A stretch of DNA of 64,000 nt from Streptococcus mitis (GTDB lineage: Bacteria > Bacillota > Bacilli > Lactobacillales > Streptococcaceae), in NCBI RefSeq assembly GCF_002860865.1, contig NZ_PKIE01000004.1:59464-123463 (forward strand), read 5' to 3'. The notes beneath the pieces are model-generated. The model searched no databases and was not told the DNA's origin. It saw only the letters and a list, made by a program, of their open reading frames with translations. Of the stretch, positions 17,890-26,454 are shown in pieces (position 1 is the stretch's first letter; every line of letters starts with the position of its first letter). The position numbers and the translations under genes were made by a program.

Positions 17890-19269
17890 ATGTTACACAA
17901 CGCATTTGCCTATGTTACAAGGAAATTTTTCAAATCGATTGTCATCTTCCTGATTATTCTCCTCATGGCGATCTTGAGTTTGGTCGGCTTGTCAATCAAG
18001 GGAGCTACTGCCAAGGCTTCTCAGGAGACCTTTAAAAATATCACCAACAGCTTCTCCATGCAAATCAATCGTCGCGTCAATCAAGGAACGCCTCGTGGTG
18101 CTGGGAATATCAAGGGTGAAGATATCAAAAAAATCACCGAAAATAAGGCCATCGAGTCTTATGTGAAACGCATCAACGCTATCGGAGATTTGACTGGATA
18201 TGAACTCATTGAAACGCCAGAAACCAAGAAAAATCTGACACCTGACCGTGCTAAACATTTTGGAAGTAGCTTGATGATCACTGGTGTCAATGACTCCTCT
18301 AAAGAAGACAAGTTTGTCTCTGGTTCTTATAAGTTAGTCGAAGGTGAGCACTTAACTAACGATGACAAAGACAAGATTCTCATGCACAAGGACTTGGCAG
18401 CCAAACACGGCTGGAAAGTTGGAGATAAGGTCAAGCTAGACTCCAATGTCTATGATGCAGACAATGAAAAAGGAGCCAAGGAAACAGTTGAAGTGACAAT
18501 CAAGGGACTCTTTGATGGTCACAATAAGTCGGCAGTAACCTACTCACAAGAACTCTATGAAAATACAGCCATCACAGACATTCACACTGCTGCAAAACTT
18601 TATGGATACACAGAAGACACAGCTATTTATGGGGACGCAACCTTCTTTGTAACAGCGGACAAGAACTTGGATGACGTCATGAAAGAGTTGAATGGCATCA
18701 GTGGTATCAATTGGAAGAGCTATACTTTAGTTAAGAGCTCCTCTAACTACCCAGCTCTTGAGCAATCCATCTCTGGTATGTACAAGATGGCCAATCTCCT
18801 CTTCTGGGGTAGCTTGAGTTTCTCAGTCCTTCTCCTTGCCCTCTTGCTCAGCCTTTGGATCAACGCTCGTCGCAAGGAAGTGGGAATTCTCCTCTCTATC
18901 GGTCTCAAGCAGGCAAGTATCTTGGGTCAATTCATCACTGAATCCATCTTGATTGCCATCCCTGCTCTTGTTTCTGCTTACTTCCTAGCCAACTACACAG
19001 CTCGTGCGATTGGAAATACTGTTCTTGCCAATGTCACTTCAGGTGTTGCCAAACAGGCTAGCAAGGCTGCTCAAGCCTCTAACCTTGGTGGTGGTGCAGA
19101 AGTAGATGGCTTTAGCAAGACCTTGTCGAGCCTAGATATTTCTATTCAGACATCAGACTTTATCATCGTCTTTGTCCTTGCTTTAGTTCTAGTCGTTCTC
19201 GTTATGGCGCTTGCTTCAAGCAATCTCCTTAGAAAACAACCAAAAGAACTTCTGCTGGATAGTGAATAA
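17890..19269 (+). CDS. vex3: ABC transporter permease Vex3, MacB/FtsX type
   Basis: A 459-residue permease with an N-terminal helix (about 14-36), an extracytoplasmic domain rich in Asp/Lys (about 40-295) and three C-terminal helices (about 302-325, 345-370, 425-450). It is the partner of Vex1. Its N-terminus (HNAFAYVTRKFFKS) parallels that of Vex1, suggesting an old duplication. AAAGGGA precedes the ATG. The micro-ORF resembling Pep27 follows about 170 bp downstream behind its own promoter. Confidence 0.9.
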   Translation: MLHNAFAYVTRKFFKSIVIFLIILLMAILSLVGLSIKGATAKASQETFKNITNSFSMQINRRVNQGTPRGAGNIKGEDIKKITENKAIESYVKRINAIGDLTGYELIETPETKKNLTPDRAKHFGSSLMITGVNDSSKEDKFVSGSYKLVEGEHLTNDDKDKILMHKDLAAKHGWKVGDKVKLDSNVYDADNEKGAKETVEVTIKGLFDGHNKSAVTYSQELYENTAITDIHTAAKLYGYTEDTAIYGDATFFVTADKNLDDVMKELNGISGINWKSYTLVKSSSNYPALEQSISGMYKMANLLFWGSLSFSVLLLALLLSLWINARRKEVGILLSIGLKQASILGQFITESILIAIPALVSAYFLANYTARAIGNTVLANVTSGVAKQASKAAQASNLGGGAEVDGFSKTLSSLDISIQTSDFIIVFVLALVLVVLVMALASSNLLRKQPKELLLDSE

Positions 19270-19387
19270 ATTTGAAAAAATTAGTCTAAAATAGAGATTG
19301 CATCTTGTTTTTCTATTCCAGAATGGTGGATAGAGAATGGATATTTAACAATACAAAATAGAGTCGAAAGCAGTGGTGAAAATCATT

Positions 19388-19434
19388 GCTTTCAATCGCT
19401 TTCTTTGTACTTTAGTGCTTCAATATGATATACT
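19388..19434 (+). promoter_or_regulatory. Promoter of the Pep27-like ORF with a direct repeat
   Basis: Direct repeat GCTTTC-N4-GCTTTC (19388-19403), then TTGTAC (19405-19410), an 18-bp spacer and TATACT (19429-19434). The ATG follows after 6 nt, so the mRNA would be leaderless. Confidence 0.5.
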
Positions 19435-19440
19435 AAAGCT

Positions 19441-19530
19441 ATGGAATTTATTAGAAAGGAATTTCACAACTTATATACGGAATTTTGCATAAAAATCTAT
19501 AGAAACCTTATCTTGAAAATAGATAGATAA
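19441..19530 (+). CDS. Pep27-like secreted-peptide candidate, 29 residues
   Basis: The encoded peptide begins MEFIRKEFHNLYTEF and ends LILKIDR. From memory, pneumococcal Pep27 is a 27-residue peptide beginning MRKEFHNVL, so RKEFHN is shared and the gene lies in the same place between vex3 and vncR. The rest has diverged: it is more aromatic and cationic and carries one Cys. The codon aligned with the Pep27 start is ATT, and the ATG lies three codons upstream, 6 nt after a TATACT box. No Shine-Dalgarno site is visible. The position and shared motif support homology; a functional role in killing or signalling is inference, and Pep27 function in pneumococcus is itself disputed. Confidence 0.6.
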   Translation: MEFIRKEFHNLYTEFCIKIYRNLILKIDR

Positions 19531-19566
19531 ATCTGTAGAAGCCTATCCATATTGCAAACATAGACT

Positions 19567-19592
19567 AGTAGACCTAGGAAGGGTCTGCTTTG
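19567..19592 (+). terminator. Possible weak terminator after the Pep27-like ORF
   Basis: Stem AGTAGACC/GGTCTGCT (8 bp) with only CTTT downstream, so it may leak into the LysM gene. Confidence 0.35.
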
Positions 19593-19625
19593 GAAAATAT
19601 AGATTAGTGAGGAAAAATAAACATT

Positions 19626-22600
19626 ATGAGACAGACAAATGTTAGAGGGAGCTTATCCCTCCGTGGCTTTAGAAAATTAAGAACTGGTGCAATTGTTGCG
19701 ACAGGTGTCATTCTACTGGGGCTGGGCTTTTTAGCTCCAACTGTGTCAGCCAGTGAACAAGATGGTGTCTGGGTAGCCAGAACAGTTGCAGAAGTCAAAG
19801 CTGATATTCAAAAAATAGACAATTTGTCACACTACACAATTAAGTGGGGAGATACACTGAGTGCTATTAGTGGTGCAACGGGGCTATCTGTTGATAGTTT
19901 GGTTGAGATAAATCGTATTGCAAATAGAGATTTGATTTTTGCCAATAATAAATTGTATTTTAGCGAAGAGGCTTTTCTAAAAGATGGAAATACAGAAGTA
20001 AAAAGACAGCGAGTGTCGATTGATAATTCTGGTAGCTGTCAAAGTTATGAAGTTGAAACAAAGACAGATACTGTAACTGGAGAGCAAACTACTACTGTTA
20101 AACAAACGACACCAGTAGTCGTGGAAACACCAGCAGTATCGGCACCGAAAGTGGAAGAACCAGTAGCGCCAGCACCGAAAGTAGAGGATCCAGCGACACC
20201 AGCGCCAAAAACAGAAGAGCCAGTGGCAACAACGCCAAAAGTGGAAGAACCAGTGACTCCAGCGCCAAAAGCAGAAGAACCAGCGACTCCAGCGCCAAAA
20301 GTTGAGGAACCAGCGACTCCAGCACCAAAAGTAGAAGAACCAGCGACTCCAGCGCCAAAAGCAGAAGAACCAGCGACTCCAGCACCAAAAGTGGAGGAGC
20401 CATCGACACCGGCACCAAAAGCAGAAGAACCAGTGACTCCAGCGCCAAAAGTGGAAGAACCAACGACTCCAGCACCAAAAGTGGAGGAGCCATCGACACC
20501 GGCACCAAAAGCAGAAGAACCAGCAGCAACTGAGCCAAAAGCAGAAGAGCTAGTGGCAACAACGCCAAAAGTGGAAGAACCAGTGACTCCAGCGCCAAAA
20601 GCAGAAGAACCAACGACTCCAGCGCCAAAAGTGGAAGAGCCATCGACACCAGCACCAAAAGTGGAAGAGCCATCGACACCAGCACCAAAAGCAGAGGAAC
20701 CAACGACTCCAGCACCGAAAGCAGAGGAGCCAGAGGCACCAGCGGCATCAGCACCGAAAGTGGAAGAACCATCGACACCAGCACCAAAAGTGGAAGAGCC
20801 ATCGACACCAGCACCAAAAGTGGAGGAGCCATCGACACCAGCACCAAAAGTGGAGGAGCCATCGACACCGGCACCAAAAGTGGAGGAGCCATCGACACCG
20901 GCACCAAAAGCAGAAGAACCAACGACTCCAGCACCGAAAGCAGAGGAGCCAGAGGCACCAGCGGCATCAGCACCGAAAGTGGAAGAACCATCGACAACAC
21001 CGAAGTCAGACGAACCAGTAGCGACTGAACCAAAAGCGGACGAACCATCGGCAACCACACCGAAGGCGGACGAACCAGCAGCGACTGAACCAAAAGCGGA
21101 AGAACCATCGACAACACCGAAGTCAGACGAACCAGTAGCGACTGAACCAAAAGCGGAAGAACCATCGACAACACCGAAGTCAGAAGAACCAGCAACGACT
21201 GATCCAAAAGCGGACAAACCATCGGCAACAACACCGAAAGCAGAAGAACCATCAGCAGGCACAACACCGAAAGACGATGAATCAGCTTCTTCGGTTGAAT
21301 CTCCATCAACAGGCAATCATTCAGAAGAGTCTGGAGCACCATCTACAACTCCTACAGGTGATTCAACAGCTACCCAACCAAGTGATTCAACTTCGACACC
21401 GGTAACCCCAAGTGAAGAAGCACCGGTCACATCAGGCGATACCAATTCCAATACACAGCCAGCTGGAGAAACAGGTAACTCTGAAACAACTGCAGAACCT
21501 TCCAATACTCCATCTGCAGATGCTACAAATGATTTAGGAAATGCAGCAACATCAAGTCCGGCAACAGATGATACTACTTCAAACACAGGGACTACAGAAC
21601 AACCTGAAACTTCAGCTCCAAAAACCGAAGCAACAGCACCAAAATCAGAGGAACCAGCATCTCCAGCACCGAAAGCAGACGAGCCAGCGACACCAGCACC
21701 GGTAACCCCAAGTGAAGAAGTACCGGTCACATCAGGCGATACAAATTCCGCTACACAGCCATCTGGAGAATCAGGTAACTCTGAAACAACGTCAGAACCT
21801 TCCGATACTCCATCTGCTGAAGCTACAAATGATTCAGGGAATGCAGCAACATCAACTCCGACTCCAGAAGCATCAACTTCAGAGCCAAAATCAGAAGAAG
21901 AACTTAAGAAGGAAGAAGCCTTGAAGTCAGCTAAAAAGGAGAGCATAGATGATAATATCGGTGAAGTTGTTAAAATAAAAGCAGATGCGATTGAAAAAGT
22001 TACTGATGCAGATGAAAAGGCAAGATTAAAAGAAGCATTAAAGGCGTTACAAGATAAAGCGATAGAAGAAATTAACAAAGCAAAAGACGATGAAGAAGTA
22101 GCTACTGTTACAGAAAAATATCAAAATGAAATCAATGCATTGGATGTTCAAGGTGAAGAATTACCAGCACCAAATTATAACAAAGATAATTTAACAAATG
22201 GTCGTAATGAAGGTACTACTATTGACAATGGAAGCACAGCGATAGGACATGGATCAGGTGAAGCTCCAACACAACCTTCTTCAACTTCAGAAAGAGGTTC
22301 AAGTTTTAGAAATGCTCCATCAGTTCAAGCAAGAGCAAGAAGAGTGGCACGTTCAATATCAGAACCAGATGGAACTGTAAATATTAGCTATAACTTCGCT
22401 GGAATGCCAGATATTCATGGCTTCCTATCTGATCCGGGAGAAAATAACACTGTCACAATTCCTGCTGGAACGAGTGAAGTACAGGCAAAAGAGCTAGTAA
22501 AAGAAAAAATTCAAGCCAAGATAAAAGACCTAGCTGCTAGAGGGTATCATGTGAAAAATGACATTATTTTTGAACAAGATACTACTGTGAAAAATTATAA

Positions 22601-22973
22601 CTACGTAGTCACTTTCACTAAGGAGGCTACAGGAACTACAGGTTTCAGAATGGCGCCAGCAGTTCAACCACGCGCTAGCAGAAATCGTAGAAGTCTAGAA
22701 CAGCCAGCTCCTCAAAAGGTCAAAGTCAATGTTTTTTATAACTTTGATCAAATGAAAGATATTGCAGGTTTCCTAGGAGATATCAATGGAACTTCTCTTG
22801 AAGTCGCGGAAAGTTTAACAAATGAAGAGGTTAAAGCAGCTGTCAAGAGCCAAGTTGATGCTAAGAAAGAAGAGTTGAGCAAACGCGGCTATACTTTCAA
22901 AGAGGACTATGTCTATCAAGCTAATGGAAAAGATTATAACTACGTTGTAACATTTTCAAAAGCAACCAAATAA
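19626..22973 (+). CDS. Secreted LysM surface protein with long PAPK repeat and duplicated C-terminal domain
   Basis: 1115 residues. An N-terminal signal (about 1-42, ending TVSASE) is followed by one LysM domain (about 64-115, YTIKWGDTLSAISGATG) and a Pro/Glu/Lys-rich tandem repeat of 10-residue units of the type EEPxTPAPKx (about 170-550). A Ser/Thr-rich stretch follows, then a helical segment (about 755-840), and two copies of an unassigned domain of about 85 residues (about 915-997 and 1030-1113). Each copy runs from a YNF-x2-M-x-DI-x-GFL start to a YNYVVTF end. There is no LPXTG motif, so cell-wall attachment would rely on LysM. It sits between the Pep27-like ORF and vncR, an unusual place for a surface protein. 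No name is assigned. Confidence 0.85.
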   Translation: MRQTNVRGSLSLRGFRKLRTGAIVATGVILLGLGFLAPTVSASEQDGVWVARTVAEVKADIQKIDNLSHYTIKWGDTLSAISGATGLSVDSLVEINRIANRDLIFANNKLYFSEEAFLKDGNTEVKRQRVSIDNSGSCQSYEVETKTDTVTGEQTTTVKQTTPVVVETPAVSAPKVEEPVAPAPKVEDPATPAPKTEEPVATTPKVEEPVTPAPKAEEPATPAPKVEEPATPAPKVEEPATPAPKAEEPATPAPKVEEPSTPAPKAEEPVTPAPKVEEPTTPAPKVEEPSTPAPKAEEPAATEPKAEELVATTPKVEEPVTPAPKAEEPTTPAPKVEEPSTPAPKVEEPSTPAPKAEEPTTPAPKAEEPEAPAASAPKVEEPSTPAPKVEEPSTPAPKVEEPSTPAPKVEEPSTPAPKVEEPSTPAPKAEEPTTPAPKAEEPEAPAASAPKVEEPSTTPKSDEPVATEPKADEPSATTPKADEPAATEPKAEEPSTTPKSDEPVATEPKAEEPSTTPKSEEPATTDPKADKPSATTPKAEEPSAGTTPKDDESASSVESPSTGNHSEESGAPSTTPTGDSTATQPSDSTSTPVTPSEEAPVTSGDTNSNTQPAGETGNSETTAEPSNTPSADATNDLGNAATSSPATDDTTSNTGTTEQPETSAPKTEATAPKSEEPASPAPKADEPATPAPVTPSEEVPVTSGDTNSATQPSGESGNSETTSEPSDTPSAEATNDSGNAATSTPTPEASTSEPKSEEELKKEEALKSAKKESIDDNIGEVVKIKADAIEKVTDADEKARLKEALKALQDKAIEEINKAKDDEEVATVTEKYQNEINALDVQGEELPAPNYNKDNLTNGRNEGTTIDNGSTAIGHGSGEAPTQPSSTSERGSSFRNAPSVQARARRVARSISEPDGTVNISYNFAGMPDIHGFLSDPGENNTVTIPAGTSEVQAKELVKEKIQAKIKDLAARGYHVKNDIIFEQDTTVKNYNYVVTFTKEATGTTGFRMAPAVQPRASRNRRSLEQPAPQKVKVNVFYNFDQMKDIAGFLGDINGTSLEVAESLTNEEVKAAVKSQVDAKKEELSKRGYTFKEDYVYQANGKDYNYVVTFSKATK
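20131..21280 (+). repeat. 30-bp tandem coding repeat (PAPK type)
   Basis: About 35-40 units of a 30-bp repeat encode EEPxTPAPKx variants; later units shift to TTPKxDEPxATEPKA. Blocks of several units are themselves duplicated (for example 20700-20760 and 20915-20975). The bias leaves other frames open on both strands; those are not genes. Confidence 0.95.
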
Positions 22974-23002
22974 CGTTCATTCCACAGGGAGTGAAATGCA
23001 AG

Positions 23003-23030
23003 CAGAGAGAGCGATAGGCTCTCTTTGTTT
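23003..23030 (+). terminator. Terminator of the LysM surface protein gene
   Basis: Stem CAGAGAGAGC/GCTCTCTTTG with loop GATAG, followed by TTT. Confidence 0.75.
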
Positions 23031-23051
23031 TATCTAGTGGTCAGTTGATTA

Positions 23052-23080
23052 CAGACAAAAGGCCAGTAAGAGGCTATAAT
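23052..23080 (+). promoter_or_regulatory. Promoter of vncRS
   Basis: CAGACA (weak -35), a 17-bp spacer and perfect TATAAT. A start near 23087 would place the whole next BOX element in a leader of about 248 nt. Confidence 0.55.
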
Positions 23081-23106
23081 AGAAAATAGAGTAGGTATTT
23101 ATTCTA

Positions 23107-23302
23107 ATACTCTTCGAAAATCTCTTCAAACCACGTCAGCGTCGCCTTACCGTAGGTATGGTTACTGACTTCGTCAGTTCTATCCACAACCTCAAAACAG
23201 TGTTTTGAGCTGACTTCGTCAGTCTTATCCACAACCTCAAAGCAGTGCTTTGAGCAACCTGCGGCCAGCTTCCTAGTTTGCTTTTTGATTTTCATTGAGT
23301 AT
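23107..23302 (+). repeat. BOX element, A-B-B-C form, in the vncR leader
   Basis: 196 bp with two boxB units. It ends 32 bp before the vncR ATG and would be transcribed as part of the vncR 5' leader. Confidence 0.95.
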
Positions 23303-23334
23303 AAGAAAAATAAAAAATAGAGAGCAGTTAAAGT

Positions 23335-23991
23335 ATGAAAATTTTAATTGTAGAAGATGAAGAGATGATTCGTGAGGGGATCAGCGACTATTTGACGGAT
23401 TGTGGTTATGAAACCATTGAGGCGGCGGATGGTCAAGAAGCCTTAGAGCAATTTTCCAGCTATGAAGTAGCCTTGGTTTTACTGGATATCCAGATGCCCA
23501 AGCTCAATGGCTTAGAAGTCCTAGCGGAGATTCGTAAAACCAGTCAGGTTCCTGTCTTGATGCTGACCGCCTTTCAGGATGAGGAATACAAGATGAGTGC
23601 CTTTGCCTCTCTGGCAGATGGCTATCTGGAAAAACCTTTCTCCCTCTCCCTCTTAAAAGTGAGGGTGGACGCGATTTTCAAGCGCTACTACGATACAGGA
23701 CGAGTCTTCTCCTATAAGGATGCCAAGGTAGACTTTGAAAGCTACAGTGCAAGCCTAGCAGGAGAGGAAGTGGCTGTTAATGCTAAAGAGTTGGAAATTC
23801 TGGACTATCTGGTGAAAAATGAAGGACGGGCCTTGACTCGATCTCAGATAATCGATGCCGTTTGGAAAGCGACAGATGAGGTTCCCTTTGACCGTGTCAT
23901 TGATGTTTATATCAAGGAACTGCGGAAAAAGCTAAGCTTGGACTGCATCCTCACTGTGCGCAATGTTGGTTATAAATTGGAGCGAAAATGA
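23335..23991 (+). CDS. vncR: Response regulator VncR, OmpR/PhoB family
   Basis: A 218-residue regulator. The receiver domain (1-115) has phospho-acceptor Asp51 in LVLLDIQMPKLNG and acidic D8/E9. A winged-helix DNA-binding domain (about 125-218) contains VIDVYIKELRKKL. It pairs with VncS, whose ATG overlaps its stop (ATGA). The location after vex3 and before fba is that of pneumococcal vncRS, named for a disputed link to vancomycin tolerance. The RBS is weak. Confidence 0.93.
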   Translation: MKILIVEDEEMIREGISDYLTDCGYETIEAADGQEALEQFSSYEVALVLLDIQMPKLNGLEVLAEIRKTSQVPVLMLTAFQDEEYKMSAFASLADGYLEKPFSLSLLKVRVDAIFKRYYDTGRVFSYKDAKVDFESYSASLAGEEVAVNAKELEILDYLVKNEGRALTRSQIIDAVWKATDEVPFDRVIDVYIKELRKKLSLDCILTVRNVGYKLERK

Positions 23992-25316
23992 AACGAACAG
24001 GTTTATTTACAAAGATATTTATCTATACCTTCTCGATATTTAGTGTTCTGGTTATCTGCCTTCATTTAGCAATTTATTTTCTTTTTCCTTCGACTTATCT
24101 GAGTCATCGTCAGGAAACCATTGGTCAGAAGGCGACAGCCATTGCCCAGTCCCTAGAAGGTAAGGATAGGCAGAGCATCGAGCAAGTGTTAGACTTGTAT
24201 TCCCAGACTAGTGATATCAAGGGGGCCGTTAAGGGTGAGATGACCGAGGACAAGTTGGAGGTTAAGGAAAGTCTTCCTCTGGACACAGACCGCCAGACTA
24301 CCTCGCTTTTTATTGAGGAACGGGAGGTGAAAACGCAAGATGGTGGCACCATGACTCTCCAGTTTCTAGCTTCCATGGACTTGCAAAAGGAAGCAGAGCA
24401 GATTAGTCTTCAATTTCTTCCCTATACCTTACTGGCGTCCTTTCTGATTTCCCTCTTGGTGGCCTACATCTATGCTCGGACCATTGTGGCCCCGATTTTG
24501 GAAATCAAGCGGGTGACCCGACGGATGATGGATTTGGATGCCCAAGTGCGATTGCGCGTGGATTCCAAGGATGAGATCGGTGATCTCAAAGAACAAATCA
24601 ATAGCCTCTACCAGCATCTTTTGACTGTCATTGCGGACTTGCATGACAAGAATGAAGCCATTCTCCAGCTGGAAAAGATGAAGGTCGAATTCCTACGAGG
24701 GGCTTCTCATGAATTGAAAACACCGCTGGCTAGTTTGAAAATCCTGATCGAAAACATGAAAGAAAACGTCGGTCGTTATAAGGATAGAGACCGCTATCTG
24801 GGAGTAGCCTTAGGAATTGTGGATGAGCTCAATCACCACGTTCTCCAGATACTTTCTCTCTCGTCTGTGCAGGAATTGCGAGATGATAGGGAACAAATTG
24901 ACTTATACCAGATGACGCAAAGTCTGGTTAAGGATTATACTTTACTAGCCAAGGATAGAGAGCTCCAGATAGACAACAGTTTGACTCATCAGCAGGCCTA
25001 TCTAAACCCGTCTGTCATGAAATTGATTCTGTCTAACCTCATCAGCAATGCCATTAAGCACTCTGTTCCAGGTGGCTTAGTTCGCATTGGAGAAATAGAA
25101 GGGGAACTTTTTATCGAAAATAGCTGTAGCTCAGAGGAACAAGAAAAACTAGCTCAATCTTTTTCTGACAATGCTAGTCGTAAGGTCAAAGGGTCTGGGA
25201 TGGGGCTCTTTGTGGTTAAGAGTCTATTAGAACATGAAAAATTACCTTATCGTTTTGAGATGAAGGAGAATCGTTTGACCTTCTTCATAGCTTTTCCAAA
25301 AGTCGCCCAAGACTAG
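23988..25316 (+). CDS. vncS: Sensor histidine kinase VncS
   Basis: A 442-residue membrane kinase. Two helices (about 8-32 and 146-166) flank an extracytoplasmic sensor of about 110 residues. HAMP region, DHp domain with His241 in ASHELKTPLASLK, and an HATPase domain with N-box LILSNLISNAIKHS and G-box GSGMGLFVVKSLL follow. It overlaps vncR by 4 nt. The large external domain could bind a peptide or a cell-wall ligand; Pep27 has been proposed in pneumococcus, and the ligand here is not visible from sequence. Confidence 0.93.
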   Translation: MKRTGLFTKIFIYTFSIFSVLVICLHLAIYFLFPSTYLSHRQETIGQKATAIAQSLEGKDRQSIEQVLDLYSQTSDIKGAVKGEMTEDKLEVKESLPLDTDRQTTSLFIEEREVKTQDGGTMTLQFLASMDLQKEAEQISLQFLPYTLLASFLISLLVAYIYARTIVAPILEIKRVTRRMMDLDAQVRLRVDSKDEIGDLKEQINSLYQHLLTVIADLHDKNEAILQLEKMKVEFLRGASHELKTPLASLKILIENMKENVGRYKDRDRYLGVALGIVDELNHHVLQILSLSSVQELRDDREQIDLYQMTQSLVKDYTLLAKDRELQIDNSLTHQQAYLNPSVMKLILSNLISNAIKHSVPGGLVRIGEIEGELFIENSCSSEEQEKLAQSFSDNASRKVKGSGMGLFVVKSLLEHEKLPYRFEMKENRLTFFIAFPKVAQD

Positions 25317-25337
25317 GGATAGAAAGGGTTTACATAG

Positions 25338-25400
25338 ATGAAGCTAGAAGAAATTCAATCGAAACTGCGGGAAAAACTAGATTTTTTTGTCAAAAAGTGA
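25338..25400 (+). CDS. Possible 20-residue micro-ORF between vncS and fba
   Basis: The ORF encodes MKLEEIQSKLREKLDFFVKK, which would form an amphipathic helix. GAAAGGG lies 9-15 nt upstream. It ends at the TGA inside the extended -10 of fba. No homologue is recognised; it may be chance. Confidence 0.25.
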   Translation: MKLEEIQSKLREKLDFFVKK

Positions 25401-25456
25401 TAAAATGAACAATGTAAATGGGATGACCCATAAAAATATACAGGAGGCCTGATAAA

Positions 25457-26338
25457 ATGGCAATCGTTTCAGCAGAAAAATTTGTCCAAGCAGCTCGTGA
25501 CAACGGTTATGCAGTTGGTGGATTTAACACAAACAACCTTGAGTGGACTCAAGCTATCTTGCGCGCAGCAGAGGCTAAAAAAGCTCCAGTTTTGATCCAA
25601 ACTTCAATGGGTGCTGCTAAATACATGGGTGGTTACAAAGTTGCTCGCAACTTGATCGCTAACCTTGTTGAATCAATGGGTATCACTGTACCAGTAGCTA
25701 TCCACCTTGACCACGGTCACTACGAAGATGCACTTGAGTGTATCCGAGTTGGTTATACTTCAGTTATGTTTGATGGTTCACACCTTCCAGTTGAAGAAAA
25801 CCTTGAAAAAGCTCGTAAAGTTGTAGAATTTGCTCATGCGAATGGTGTATCAGTGGAAGCTGAAGTTGGTACTATCGGTGGTGAAGAAGACGGAATCATC
25901 GGTGATGGTGAATTGGCTCCAATCGAAGATGCTAAAGCAATGGTTGAAACTGGTATCGACTTCTTGGCAGCTGGTATTGGTAACATCCACGGTCCTTACC
26001 CAGAAAACTGGAAAGGTCTTCACCTTGATCACTTGCAAAAATTGACTGAAGCTGTTCCAGGATTCCCAATCGTATTGCACGGTGGATCAGGTATTCCTGA
26101 TGAGCAAATCCAAGCAGCTATCAAACTTGGTGTTGCCAAAGTTAACGTTAACACAGAATGCCAAATCGCATTCGCTAACGCAACTCGTAAATTTGCTCGT
26201 GACTACGAAGCAAACGAAGCAGAATACGACAAGAAAAAACTTTTCGACCCACGTAAATTCTTGGCTGACGGTGTAAAAGCTATCCAAGCATCAGTTGAAG
26301 AACGTATCGACGTATTCGGTTCAGAAGGTAAAGCTTAA
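25457..26338 (+). CDS. fba: Class II fructose-1,6-bisphosphate aldolase
   Basis: A 293-residue zinc-dependent aldolase that cleaves FBP to DHAP and glyceraldehyde-3-phosphate. Zinc and active-site segments are VAIHLDHGHYEDA, the central ANGVSVEAEVGTIGGEED, and VLHGGSGIPDEQI, with NVNTECQ at the phosphate site. AGGAGG precedes the ATG, and codon choice is strongly optimised (GGT, CGT, AAC), as expected for an abundant glycolytic enzyme. Probable promoter: extended -10 TGATAAAAT at 25398-25406. Confidence 0.98.
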   Translation: MAIVSAEKFVQAARDNGYAVGGFNTNNLEWTQAILRAAEAKKAPVLIQTSMGAAKYMGGYKVARNLIANLVESMGITVPVAIHLDHGHYEDALECIRVGYTSVMFDGSHLPVEENLEKARKVVEFAHANGVSVEAEVGTIGGEEDGIIGDGELAPIEDAKAMVETGIDFLAAGIGNIHGPYPENWKGLHLDHLQKLTEAVPGFPIVLHGGSGIPDEQIQAAIKLGVAKVNVNTECQIAFANATRKFARDYEANEAEYDKKKLFDPRKFLADGVKAIQASVEERIDVFGSEGKA

Positions 26339-26361
26339 TCTAGCTGAATAATACAGATGAA

Positions 26362-26386
26362 ACCTGCCCATTGGGTGGGTTTTTTG
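26362..26386 (+). terminator. Terminator of fba
   Basis: Stem ACCTGCCC/GGGTGGGT with loop ATT and six T. A near-identical copy lies at 27493-27516. Confidence 0.9.
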
Positions 26387-26419
26387 GTGTGAATATATTG
26401 TAGATGAACCAATATTAAG

Positions 26420-26448
26420 TTGCTAAAAGGTTCTATTTTTTGTACAAT
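26420..26448 (+). promoter_or_regulatory. Promoter of the hydrolase pseudogene, leaderless geometry
   Basis: TTGCTA, a 17-bp spacer, TACAAT at 26443-26448, then 6 nt to the ATG at 26455. Confidence 0.55.
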
Positions 26449-26454
26449 AATGCT

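Noticed and set aside
20131..21280. CRISPR-like regular 30-bp repetition
   Set aside because: Units are contiguous, without spacers, vary by codon substitution and encode PAPK repeats in frame with a signal peptide and LysM domain.
20045..21342. Two long minus-strand open frames (over 400 codons) in the LysM gene
   Set aside because: They result from the 30-bp coding repeat, which keeps other frames free of stops; they lack start signals and would encode low-complexity sequence.
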